Part shown: positions 53,779 through 64,000 of the stretch, one piece after another | Layout: the number at the start of each line of letters is the position of its first letter | Position numbering within the stretch: the stretch's first letter is position 1 | Assembly (NCBI GenBank): GCA_963576475.1 | Contig: OY754978.1 | Coordinates: 5,836,129-5,900,128 of the forward strand | Source of the DNA: Molanna angustata | Taxonomy: Eukaryota > Arthropoda > Insecta > Trichoptera > Molannidae | DNA: 64,000 nucleotides | Direction: 5' to 3' | Made by a program: the position numbers and the translations under genes | The notes under the pieces: generated by a model | Database searches by the model: none | Told to the model about the DNA's origin: nothing | The model's input: the letters and a program-made list of their open reading frames with translations, nothing else

Positions 53779-54849
53779 AAATTAAAGATATTTTTAGCGG
53801 AATTATTTTTTAAATAATTTTTTGAATGTAGTCTATTATTTAAATACAATCTTATGAAAAATATATTACATAATCTTTATGCTATTATAGAGCTGTTTAA
53901 TGATCAAAAAGTATTTCAAAGACTCTAATACTTATTTCACGGTAATTCGATTGAAAATGCTTGTTGCAATACCATTTTAAAATTTAATTATTTCACTGTA
54001 AATTTATTTCGACTACAACCGGTTTCGTGCAATGTACATTTTCATATTTTCTTCATTACTAGCAAAAATTGTTTAATAATTATGTAAAGTATGTATGAAA
54101 CTTGATATTTTTTTAAAATGGAACTCTACTCTATTCACACAAAAAAAAAATTATTTAGAGTTGCTTGTTTTTCTACACATAAATATTTAATTTAATATCA
54201 AAATAAAAACTGAAAGTAATTTTGAAAATAACAAAATTAAATATATAATCCTCTATTTACGTTTAATACCAATAAATTATTATTAAGAATTTTTCATTAT
54301 GGCAATTATCCTAAAACAAATTGCTCGCCTGGATTTATTAGTGTATTGGTAGCACTGGCGGACTGTGAAAAAAGATATCAAATGATAGTCAATGATAGTG
54401 CGCAGACTCCGGGAAAATGGCGCCCCTCCGTAACATCTGTCAATATGAGGTGCCTTCCAACGCTGCTAGAGGTATATTATTTTCGTACATTTTAATATTC
54501 AATTTCATAAATAAACTTCATATTTATTAAACTATACTTTCATTATAAGTAGTATGACAATTCATCATTTTATTTATTATTCATATACTCACAATTTTCA
54601 GATGTAAACATTCATTCCTATAAGTCATGAGATTATAATATCACAAATATTTAAAGTATATATATTTTTATATGTCTCAATGTATTATTAGTTTTTAGTT
54701 ATTGAAAGTTTTGTTAACTTTTATTGAAAACCATACAAAAAAATGTATAAATAGTAGAAAAGTGCATAGTTTATTAGTAAATTGGTACATAATTTATTGT
54801 TTTACTTATTATTTTCGGAGTTAACTTTGTTGCACGTTTTAAACATTTT
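53779..54849. other. AT-rich DNA with a weak MITE-like block
   Basis: GGTTTCGTGCAATGTACATT near 54021 resembles the arms of the MITE at 11861, but no second arm is seen. No gene. Confidence 0.4.
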
Positions 54850-56002
54850 GGTAATTATTTACAAGTGGTATAAGTCTTCAATTTTGCTGAATTTTTTTCT
54901 ATAGATAGATAAAAATATACAGATTACGGGAAAAATAGTAATTTTCCCGGGAAACGCCTAGAAAAATTAAAAAAAAAATTTTACATAACGAAAAATATAT
55001 GAAGTTTCCCAAGCAAATAGTTGCTTTTCTGACATCTATGGGCGAATATTCAAACTAATTGTTAGTATAGAAACACGCCGCGAAAATCTGAACTAAATGA
55101 AAATTCTATGAAATATCGAAAATTAATAAAGTTTACAAAAAAACAAGGTTATAAAATATATAAATGCTACTTACATTTCAGGTCTTTAATTTTTTTAACA
55201 CTGAACCTAACCTAACCAATTTTTACCAAAAGTTTGCTTAGAATAGGTTGGTTAGGTTTGTATTTAGTTTTTATTGCGACTCGCGTGAGCGAGTTGCATT
55301 ATACATTGAGTGACAGTATGTAATGCAACTCGCTCACGTGAGTCGCAATAATAAATACATACAAACCTAACCTAACCAATTTTTACCAAAAGTTTGCTTA
55401 AAATAGGTTGGTTAGGTTTGTATTTACCAACCGATTATTATAATTTTGATGATGTATTCGCATTTGTTTATAATTTACAAATAAATTATATTTAATAACA
55501 AATTTAGGTAGTTGTATGGTACCTACCAGTTTTAATATTTTTTATGTGATATTTTTTCGCAAATATTGTCTGTCATATATTTTGTAGTATGCATTTATCT
55601 GTGGTTTAGTTTTCAGTTTTATGTCGCAGTTGTTGTATTAGCTCGCGTATTTAATCGTATTTAATAAACGTTAAAAATAAGAAATTAGTAATGATTTTTC
55701 TGGTTTTTTATCGTGAAAATCGAATGTTTATAGATAATTTGCGTGTTAATAATGTGTACATTGTGATTTAATAAAAGTATTGTTGGTTATTTGACTTCAA
55801 ATGAGAAAATAGTCACGTGCAATCTCGGCGATAGGTGTCGTTAAATCGTACAAGGTTTCATACATTGCAATTTTATTTTTTTTAATTTTTCTAGGCGTTT
55901 CCCGGGAAAATTACTATTTTTCCCGTAATCTGTATATTTTTATCTATCTATAGAAAAAAATTCAGCAAAATTGAAGACTTATACCACTTGTAAATAATTA
56001 CC
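54850..56002. mobile_element. 1,153-bp element with ~125-bp inverted repeats
   Basis: GGTAATTATTTACAAGTGGT at 54850 and its complement ending at 56002 begin arms that match essentially base for base through CTATAGATAGATAAAAATAT and AATTTTCCCGGGAAACGCCT. No ORF of size lies inside. A second inverted repeat sits in the core (55195-55440). No target duplication is evident (TTTT left, GTCA right). Confidence 0.88.
55195..55440. repeat. Nested palindrome plus direct repeats in element core
   Basis: CCTAACCAATTTTTACCAAA followed by AGTTTGCTTAGAATAGGTTG occurs twice in direct orientation (about 55211 and 55373). Between them, TATTGCGACTCGCGTGAGCG plus AGTTGCATTA is matched inverted by TAATGCAACTCGCTCACGTG plus AGTCGCAATA. 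The core is related to the MITE at 8454-8675. Confidence 0.8.
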
Positions 56003-56249
56003 GTCATCCGTTCTGAGAAAAAAGGGTCGCTTTGAAACCAATCCATTAAAACATTTCATTCAGTAGTAAAACATAACGAATTATAGTTATTCAAAGTCTT
56101 CTTTTTCTTTGTTTTGTCCTACTCTGGGTAGGGTCAGCTCTTGTTCCTTCCAAATTCTTTCTCCTACAGCAAAAAATATTATGTTATTGAGGATGTTTCT
56201 TTTTCAATTCATGTTTTTACCAGTAATATTCATCAGACATTTTCAATAA
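56003..56249. other. Spacer with LINE 3'-end scrap
   Basis: 56098-56160 (TCTTTTTCTTTGTTTTGTCC, TACTCTGGGTAGGGTCAGCT) is the inverted LINE 3'-end block also at 49270-49320. Confidence 0.55.
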
Positions 56250-57063
56250 CTAGTTGCATGTAACACATGAGATCCAACTGTCGATAGTGATAGTATGTAT
56301 AGTTGAAGAATAAGTACCAAACTATAATCCCATAAACACAAATTATTTAATATTTTAAGATATTTGATTTTCTATACAACACTTGTACCTATATATGTAT
56401 GTCAAGATAGGATAATATGGAGGTCAGTCCTTTGATCCTACGCAGAATATGAAAACAGCATGATGGTATGTATGTATGTTTGGAGATTATTATCAAATAA
56501 TTAAGTTTAGATATTGTGTGTAGGCGATTGCCATACAAATTGTATGAAGAAATGTCGTCACTAAATTCAATTTTTATAAAAATTGTTAAAAAAAGTTTGA
56601 GATGTGCTAATACATCTTGTATATTTTTTATAGAAAATTAAATTATCTAGTTGGGGTGTTTCGGTTTTTTTCGATATTTTTAAAATATTTGGAAATATAG
56701 GCAGTTAAACTCATAAATTTATCATAAAAAAAATACTTTTCTTAATAAAAAATGTTTGAGAAACCCTGGAATTTTTTTGAAAAAACTTATTTGAGATTTT
56801 GTATTTGTCTATGTTTATACCAATTTTCAGCGTTCTAGCTTTTATGGTTTCTGAGATATAGGGAAAAATAAAATAAAAATTCAAAAGTTGATAACCCCTG
56901 ACTGAAACAAAAATTCAAAATTCCGAGTACAAAAGTTTTGTAGGCCTGTAACTGTTTATATATTCTGAAATTTTAGGCTCTGTAAATTGAGCGGATCAAA
57001 AGTTATAAGGGGGGGACGGACACACACACACACACACACAGACATACACACACACACACACAG

Positions 57064-57095
<32 letters not shown>

Positions 57096-57299
57096 ACGAA
57101 ATGTTCTACTCCGAATTCTGAGTAAATCAGTCTATGGAACATATATGCTGCGAAGCCTCTAAGTTGGTGTTTTTTGACTTCAAAGTTGGAAAAGCCGTGA
57201 AAAAAGTAGACCTCTCCATACAATTCTCGCGTATTCTGGCTTGATACATTGTCGATATGTTAAGAGAACAAAGTTCTCCTGAACAAATCGACAGTTGGA
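56250..57299 (-). mobile_element. Helitron-like copy 10 (full length)
   Basis: CTAG at 56250 and the 5' end TCCAACTG at 57299. A CA/TG microsatellite of about 80 bp lies at 57018-57098. It ends 80 bp before the splice acceptor of the exon at 57380. Confidence 0.92.
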
Positions 57300-57379
57300 A
57301 TAAAAATAAAAAAAATAGTTTTTCCAGGTTTCAGGACCATATTCATTTTTTGTTCTAATACTTTTTATGATTGTTGCAG

Positions 57380-57590
57380 TGTGTAGCGTGGTGTCCCTTG
57401 ACGAGCGTGAGCCCCGCGCCCCTCTGCGCCGTCAGCTGAGCGTGGACGAGGAGCGGGGCTGCGGGGGACACTGGGGAGTGGCCGGAGCAGAGGACGCCGC
57501 CAGGGGGCTTCGCCTTTACCGCGCCCACCTACTGCATTCTCTGCGAAAGGCAGGACTCAGGGCCCCGCCGTGCGCACTCTTAGCAGTCAA
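57380..57590 (+). CDS. Internal coding exon of an unrecognised protein (exon A)
   Basis: It is a 211-bp GC-rich exon between an acceptor (TTGTTGCAG, 57371-57379) and a donor GTCAGT at 57591. Read with phase 2 at entry it encodes CSVVSLDEREPRAPLRRQLS, then VDEERGCGGHWGVAGAEDAA, RGLRLYRAHLLHSLRKAGLR and APPCALLAVK. The codons favour G/C in the third position, unlike the surrounding DNA, and there is no stop. It ends after AA of a Lys codon, and the exon at 62775 starts with the G that completes it. RRQLSVDE looks like a basophilic kinase site. I do not recognise the protein; the second half looks helical. The alternative of reading on past the donor gives a low-complexity tail and a stop. Confidence 0.7.
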
Positions 57591-57760
57591 GTCAGTCATA
57601 AAACATTTATCGTTTTTTTTTTTCAATGTTGCTGGTTACCCCACATTGTGGAATATGTTGTAATCATTTTATTTTATTTTAAGTCAGTAATAAAACATTT
57701 ATCGTTTTTTTCAATGTGTCTGGTTTTCCACATTGTGGAATATGTTTTATTTTTTTTTTT
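57591..57760 (+). repeat. Imperfect ~92-bp tandem duplication including the splice donor
   Basis: GTCAGTCATAAAACATTTAT (57591) recurs as GTCAGTAATAAAACATTTAT (57683). Both are followed by CG, a T-run, CAATGT, CTGGTT and CCACATTGTGGAATATGTT. The duplicated unit carries a second potential donor (AA|GTCAGT). Confidence 0.85.
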
Positions 57761-57957
57761 TTTTATTATTTTTTTTTTATTTTATCTTACTTATTTTTCA
57801 TATTTATTTTATTTTATTTATTGTACTAGTACAAGAAAATCATTCAATAAATGGTTAACAATAAATTACTCAATAACATTTAACATTAGTTACAAAAGTA
57901 AGAATAAACAAGAGTGAAATTAAACATCGTGTATATGTCACATAACATTATGATATA

Positions 57958-58736
57958 CTAGTTGCATGTAACACATGAGATCCAACTGTCGATAGCGATA
58001 GTATGTATAGTTGAAGAATATGTACCAAACTATAAACCCATAAATACAAATTATTGAATATTTTCAGATATTTTGTTTTCTATACAACATATGTAGGTAT
58101 GTATGTCAAGATAGGATAGTATGGAGGTAGTTCCTTTTTTCCTACCCAGAATATGAAAATAGCATGATGGTATGTATGTTTGGAGATGAAGTATCAAACT
58201 ATTAAGTCTTCTTACATATTGTGTATAGGCGACTGCCATACAAAATGTATGAAGCGATGTCGTCACTAAATTCAATTTTTAAAAAATTGAGATCTTCTAC
58301 TACGACTACTACAATGTTAATATTTTTTATAGAAAATTAAATTGTCTAGTTGGGGTGTTTCGGCTTTTTTCGATAAGTGTATAAGTTTTGGAAATATAGG
58401 CAGTTAAACTCATAAATTTATCATAAAACAAATATTTTTCTAAATAAAAAATGTTTGAGAAACCCTGGAATTTTTTTGAAAAAATACATTTGAGATTTTT
58501 TATTTTTCTATGTTTGTACCAATTTTCAGCGTTCTAGCTTTTATGGTTTCTGAGATATATGGAAAAATAAAATAAAAATTAAAAAGTTGATAACCCCTGA
58601 CTGAAACAAAAATTCAAAATTCCGAGTATAAAAGTTTCGTAGGCGTGTAACTGTTTATATATTCTGAAATTTTAGGCTCTGTAAATTGAGCGGATCAAAA
58701 GTTATAAGGGGACACACACACACACACACACACACA

Positions 58737-58773
<37 letters not shown>

Positions 58774-58977
58774 ACGAAATGTTCTACTCCGAATTCTGAG
58801 TAAATCCGTGTATGGAACATATATGCTGCGAAGCCTCTAAGTTGGTGTTTTTTGACTTCAAAGTTGGAAAAGCCGTGAAAAAAGTAGACCTCTTCATACA
58901 ATTCTCGCGTATTCTGGCTTGAAACATTGTCGATATGTTAAGAGAACAAAGTTCTCCTGAAAAAATCGACAGTTGGA
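57958..58977 (-). mobile_element. Helitron-like copy 11
   Basis: Full length, CTAG at 57958 and 5' end at 58977. The pure CA run with two CAGA interruptions is at 58711-58777. 11 bp separate it from copy 12. Confidence 0.92.
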
Positions 58978-58988
58978 CAAATTATTGA

Positions 58989-60030
58989 CTAGTTGCATGT
59001 AACACATGAGATCCAACTGTCGATAGCGATAGTATGTATAGTTGAAGAATATGTACCAAACTATAAACCCATAGATACAAATTATTGAATATTTTCAGAT
59101 ATTTTGTTTTCTATACAACATATGTAGGTATGTATGTCAAGATAGGATAGTATGGAGGAAGATCCTTTTTCCTACCCAGAATATGCAAATAGCATGATGG
59201 TATGTATGTATGTTTGGAGATGAAGTATCAAACTATTAAGTCTTCTTACATATTGTGTATAGGCGACTGCCATACAAAATGTATGAAGCGATGTCGTCAC
59301 TAAATTCAATTTTTAAAAAAATTGTTAAAAAAAAATTGGGATCTTCTACTACAATGTTAATATTTTTTATAGAAAATTAAATTATCTAGTTGGGGTGTTT
59401 CGGCTTTTTTCGATATTTTAAAAAAAAATTACAGTATAAGCAGTTAAACTCATAAATTTATAAAAAAAAAAATACTTTTCTTAATAAAAAATGTTTGAGA
59501 AACCCTGGAATTTTTTTGAAAAAACCAATTTGAGATTTTGTATTTGTCTATGTTTGTACCAATTTTCAGCGTTCTAGCGTTTATGGTTTCTGAGATATAT
59601 GGAAAAATAAAATAAAAATTCAAAAGTTGATAACCCCTGACTGAAACAAAAATTCAAAATTCCGAGTATAAAAGTTTTGTAGGCCTGTAACTGTTTATAT
59701 ATTCTGAAATTTTAGGCTCTGTAAATTGAGCGGATCAAAAGTTATAAGGGGGGGACGGACACACAGACACACACACACACACACAGACACACACACACAC
59801 ACACAGACACACACACACACAGACACACGAAATGTTCTACTCCGAATTCTGAGTAAATCCGTGTATGGAACATATATGCTGCGAAGCCTCTAAGTTGGTG
59901 TTTTTTGACTTCAAAGTTGGAAAAGCCGTGAAAAAAGTAGACCTCTCCATACAATTCTCGCGTATTCTGGCTTGATACATTGTCGATATGTTAAGAGAAC
60001 AAAGTTCTCCTGAACAAATCGACAGTTGGA
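58989..60030 (-). mobile_element. Helitron-like copy 12
   Basis: Full length. It shares GGAGGAAGATCC and AGAATATGCAAATAGCATG with copy 1 rather than copy 11. 25 bp separate it from copy 13. Confidence 0.92.
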
Positions 60031-60055
60031 ATATATGTACTCAAATTAAATTAAA

Positions 60056-61097
60056 CTAGTTGCATGTAACACATGAGATCCAACTGTCGATAGCGATAGT
60101 ATGTATAGTTGAAGAATATGTACCAAACTATAAACCCATAGATACAAATTATTGAATATTTTCAGATATTTTGTTTTCTATACAACATATGTAGGTATGT
60201 ATGTCAAGATAGGATAGTATGGAAGAAGATCCTTTTTCCTACCCAGAATATGCAAATTGCATGATGGTATGTATGTATGTTTGGAGATGAAGTAACAAAC
60301 TATTAAGTCTTCTTACATATTGTGTATAGGCGACTGCCATACAAAATGTATGAAGCGATGTCGTCACTAAATTCAATTTTTAAAAAAATTGTTAAAAAAA
60401 AATTGAGATCTTCTACTACAATGTTAATATTTTTTATAGAAAATTAAATTATCTAGTTGGGGTGTTTCGGCTTTTTTCGATAATTGTAAAAGTTTTGGAA
60501 ATATAGGCAGTTAAACTCATAAATTTATCATAAAAAAAATATTTTTCTTAATAAAAAATGTTTGAGAAACCCTGGAATTTTTTTGAAAAAACTAATTTGA
60601 GATTTTGTGTTTGTCTATGTTTGTACCAATTTTCAGCGTTCTACCGTTTATGGTTTCTGAGATATATGGAAAAATAAAATAAAAATTCAAAAGTTGATAA
60701 CCCCTGACTGAAACAAAAATTCAAAATTCCGAGTATAAAAGTTTTGTAGGCCTGTAACTGTTTATTTATTCTGAAATTTTAGGCTCTGTAAATTGAGCGG
60801 ATCAAAAGTTATAAGGGGGGGACGGACACACAGACACACACACAGACACACACACACACAGACACACACACAGACACACACACACACAGACACACGAAAT
60901 GTTCTACTCCGAATTCTGAGTAAATCCGTGTATGGAACATATATGCTGCGAAGCCTCTAAGTTGGTGTTTTTTGACTTCAAAGTTGGAAAAGCCGTGAAA
61001 AAAGTAGACCTCTCCATACAATTCTCGCGTATTCTGGCTTGATACATTGTCGATATGTTAAGAGAACAAAGTTCTCCTGAACAAATCGACAGTTGGA
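60056..61097 (-). mobile_element. Helitron-like copy 13
   Basis: Full length and nearly identical to copy 14: both have GGAAGAAGATCC, ATGCAAATTGCATG, GAAGTAACAAACTATT and TTCTACCGTTTATGG. They differ mainly in microsatellite length. 60 bp separate them. Confidence 0.92.
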
Positions 61098-61157
61098 AAT
61101 AATTTCCATTTTTTCACTGATTTTATTATTGTGTTATTTTCTGTGATTTTGCTATCA

Positions 61158-62215
61158 CTAGTTGCATGTAACACATGAGATCCAACTGTCGATAGCGATA
61201 GTATGTATAGTTGAAGAATATGTACCAAACTATAAACCCATAGATACAAATTATTGAATATTTTCAGATATTTTGTTTTCTATACAACATATGTAGGTAT
61301 GTATGTCAAGATAGGATAGTATGGAAGAAGATCCTTTTTCCTACCCAGAATATGCAAATTGCATGATGGTATGTATGTATGTTTGGAGATGAAGTAACAA
61401 ACTATTAAGTCTTCTTACATATTGTGTATAGGCGACTGCCATACAAAATGTATGAAGCGATGTCGTCACTAAATTCAATTTTTAAAAAAATTTTTAAAAA
61501 AAAATTGAGATCTTCTACTACAATGTTAATATTTTTTATAGAAAATTAAATTATCTAGTTGGGGTGTTTCGGCTTTTTTCGATAATTGTAAAAGTTTTGG
61601 AAATATAGGCAGTTAAACTCATAAATTTATCATAAAAAAAATATTTTTCTTAATAAAAAATGTTTGAGAAACCCTGGAATTTTTTTGAAAAAACTAATTT
61701 GAGATTTTGTATTTGTCTATGTTTGTACCAATTTTCAGCGTTCTACCGTTTATGGTTTCTGAGATATATGGAAAAATAAAATAAAAATTCAAAAGTTGAT
61801 AACCCCTGACTGAAACAAAAATTCAAAATTCCGAGTATAAAAGTTTTGTAGGCCTGTAACTGTTTATATATTCTGAAATTTTAGGCTCTGTAAATTGAGC
61901 GGATCAAAAGTTATAAGGGGGGGACGGACACACAGACACACACACACACAGACCCACAGACACACACACAGACACACAGACACACACACAGACACACACA
62001 CACACAGACACACGAAATGTTCTACTCCGAATTCTGAGTAAATCCGTGTATGGAACATATATGCTGCGAAGCCTCTAAGTTGGTGTTTTTTGACTTCAAA
62101 GTTGGAAAATCCATGAAAAAAGTAGACCTCTTCATACAATTCTCGCGTATTCTGGCTTGATACATTGTCGATATGTTAAGAGAACAAAGTTCTCCTGAAC
62201 AAATCGACAGTTGGA
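61158..62215 (-). mobile_element. Helitron-like copy 14
   Basis: Full length. The microsatellite at 61928-62013 has an additional GACCCACAGACA interruption. Close sister of copy 13. Confidence 0.92.
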
Positions 62216-62774
62216 TAAAAATGTTTCCTTGTCAAAATAATAAAATAATAGTTGGGCTATGATGTTTGCATAAATACAGGCGTTATTTTTCACGTACTTC
62301 TTTAGTCTCCACATAAGTATTGATATTTCTAACATTATTAACAAATGAATGAATAAAAATATTTGATGGTTCGGTGGTACAATAGTGTTTGGTCTTTTTA
62401 ACACAACGTCAAACGGAATAAAAATTGCGATTCCAATATATTATATCACAAAAATGAGAAAAACGGTTTCTTTTTTATTATATAGTAGGTATACCTCTTT
62501 GATAAAATTACTTTTCTTTTATTTTACTATTCCAAAAGTTCTCCCCCATCTTTATCTTTATGACTGCTTCTATATTTTTCATATTTTTGTCCTTTTTTCT
62601 AGTCTTATCGGTATTTTGTTTTTGTGTAAATGCTCATATAGTTGACATTTTTTTTTGCTTTAATTAGCAGTTCATTGTATAACTACGTTTATGATTGATA
62701 ATAAGAGCTGTTATTGTCCCGAATAAATAACATTAATTCGTTAAAACAACTGATATTTTTGTTTTACATCTCAG
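62216..62774. other. AT-rich intron sequence
   Basis: No element or gene is recognised. Open frames at 62132-62404 and 62385-62645 are unsupported. It ends in the acceptor before exon B. Confidence 0.4.
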
Positions 62775-62946
62775 GGCAGACGAAAGTTGGTGGGAATGGT
62801 TCTGGGACGCCCGCGCACTGAGTCGCGCGTCCCGTCGCTTCGCGCTGTCTCCTCAGCGTGCTGCGCTGCGCGTTCGTGCCGCTTCAGTGCAACTTGCCGC
62901 GCTAGACTTTCCCACTTTCCAGCATATACTCCAAACGCTTTTTCAG
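62775..62946 (+). CDS. Internal coding exon of an unrecognised protein (exon B)
   Basis: It is 172 bp between the acceptor TTACATCTCAG and the donor CAG|GTAATG (62947). Entering with one base (G) to complete the Lys codon of exon A, it reads ADESWWEWFWDARALSRASR, RFALSPQRAALRVRAASVQL and AALDFPTFQHILQTLFQ and leaves in phase 0. This frame is Trp-rich and strongly GC3-biased. The other two frames either stop or give Arg/Ser/Cys low-complexity sequence, so I prefer this one over the longest ORF (62787-62975), which ignores the splice sites. I do not recognise the family; the pattern suggests a large helical-repeat protein. Confidence 0.7.
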
Positions 62947-63431
62947 GTAATGCACACAACTTAACCTCAAATTAAATCAAATACTCTTACAAATTAGCCA
63001 AAGTGACGAAATGAACTATATTTTAAAAACACATCATACCTAAACATTCTATGTACAATTGTACCTATTTGGAAATTTACTGCCTCACTAGATAAGTCTG
63101 TTCTGAGGCAGTACTTTTTCAATTTGGCCTAAGGTTAAATGTTTTTGAATGCAAAATAATTAAACATAAACAGATAATAAAAATAATCATAATAAAAATA
63201 TACAGCTGGACATCCAGATCACAAGAGGCAGTCTCCGACTGAAAAAACAGGCCTTCGGCCTATAACCAGAGGAAGAATAAGAAGTATTTTATCCCACGAG
63301 GGGTGCAAGACTAAGACCATAACAAGACCAATAACGTGTTGGACTGGGTTGATCCTTATATCGCATATACAAGTACCTATTGGTCATGGTCTAATACAAA
63401 TTAAGATTTATTTTTTACTAATGGTCAGTTA
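62947..63431. other. Following intron sequence with stem-loop repeat and LINE scrap
   Basis: 63065-63150 is the stem-loop repeat related to 45555 (CTGCCTCA...TGAGGCAG). 63205-63275 (CTGGACATCCAGATCACAAG, AGGCAGTCTCCGACTGAAAA) matches the complement of 37380-37430, a LINE tail fragment. Confidence 0.6.

Positions 63432-64000
<569 letters not shown>

Larger units (their letters stand above)
57591..62774 (+). other. Intron between exons A and B (model)
   Basis: It is bounded by GTCAGT at 57591 and CATCTCAG at 62767-62774. About 80 percent of it is four Helitron-like copies in one orientation. The model rests on phase agreement and codon bias; no transcript was available. Confidence 0.65.

Noticed and set aside
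57958..62215. Simple tandem duplication of one Helitron with its flank
   Set aside because: The spacers between the four copies differ in length and sequence, so the flank was not co-duplicated.
62787..62975. 62-codon frame GMVLGRPRTESRVPS... as the coding frame of exon B
   Set aside because: It ignores the donor at 62947, is Arg/Ser/Cys low complexity and does not match the phase of exon A; the Trp-rich frame does.

Overview
The window is AT-rich eukaryotic DNA, almost certainly from an insect and most likely a moth or butterfly. The reasons are spliced exons of animal type, dense LINE, SINE, mariner, hAT and MITE remnants, and many copies of a Helitron-like element ending in a hairpin and CTAG. 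There are no operons and no bacterial features. Only two host loci can be supported. One is the first coding exon of an SLC24 (NCKX) sodium/potassium/calcium exchanger on the minus strand at 42950-43756. The other is a pair of GC-rich, phase-matched exons on the plus strand at 57380-57590 and 62775-62946, from a protein I do not recognise. The rest is intergenic or intronic DNA built from transposable elements.

Layout. 1-4961: a nearly complete, intact-looking non-LTR retrotransposon whose 5' end lies outside the window. Its zinc-knuckle ORF1 ends in TGA-CTAG, the strongest known stop-codon readthrough context, and the same frame then stays open for 274 codons before overlapping ORF2 (endonuclease plus reverse transcriptase). 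It sits inside a Helitron-like copy. 4962-22200: Helitron-like copies, a tRNA-headed SINE, several foldback MITEs, LINE fragments on both strands and a 41-bp minisatellite. 22227-23181: a 21-bp satellite with a higher-order duplication. 23500-42000: SINEs, a broken LINE (26728-28397), a broken mariner carrying a hAT-type MITE with a perfect 8-bp target duplication (33292-33606), more MITEs, and a foldback family with arms of about 150 bp. 42950-43756: the exchanger exon. 44000-56250: repeats, a 9-bp minisatellite and a 1,153-bp element with arms of about 125 bp. 56250-64000: the second locus, whose intron holds four head-to-tail Helitron-like copies. The window ends in a long TA run.

How it fits together. 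The transposable elements record nested insertions (LINE in Helitron, Helitron in Helitron, hAT MITE in mariner, MITE in LINE, LINE in foldback element), which gives a relative order of activity. The Helitron-like family (about 15 copies) is the dominant structure. In transposon orientation it starts TCCAACTGTCGAT, carries a 5' hairpin whose stem covaries between copies, has a CA/TG microsatellite near the 5' end, repeats the terminal 13 bases in inverted form near the 3' end, and finishes with a CATGT-GTT-ACATG hairpin and CTAG before a host T. All functional statements are read from sequence alone; no search was run.
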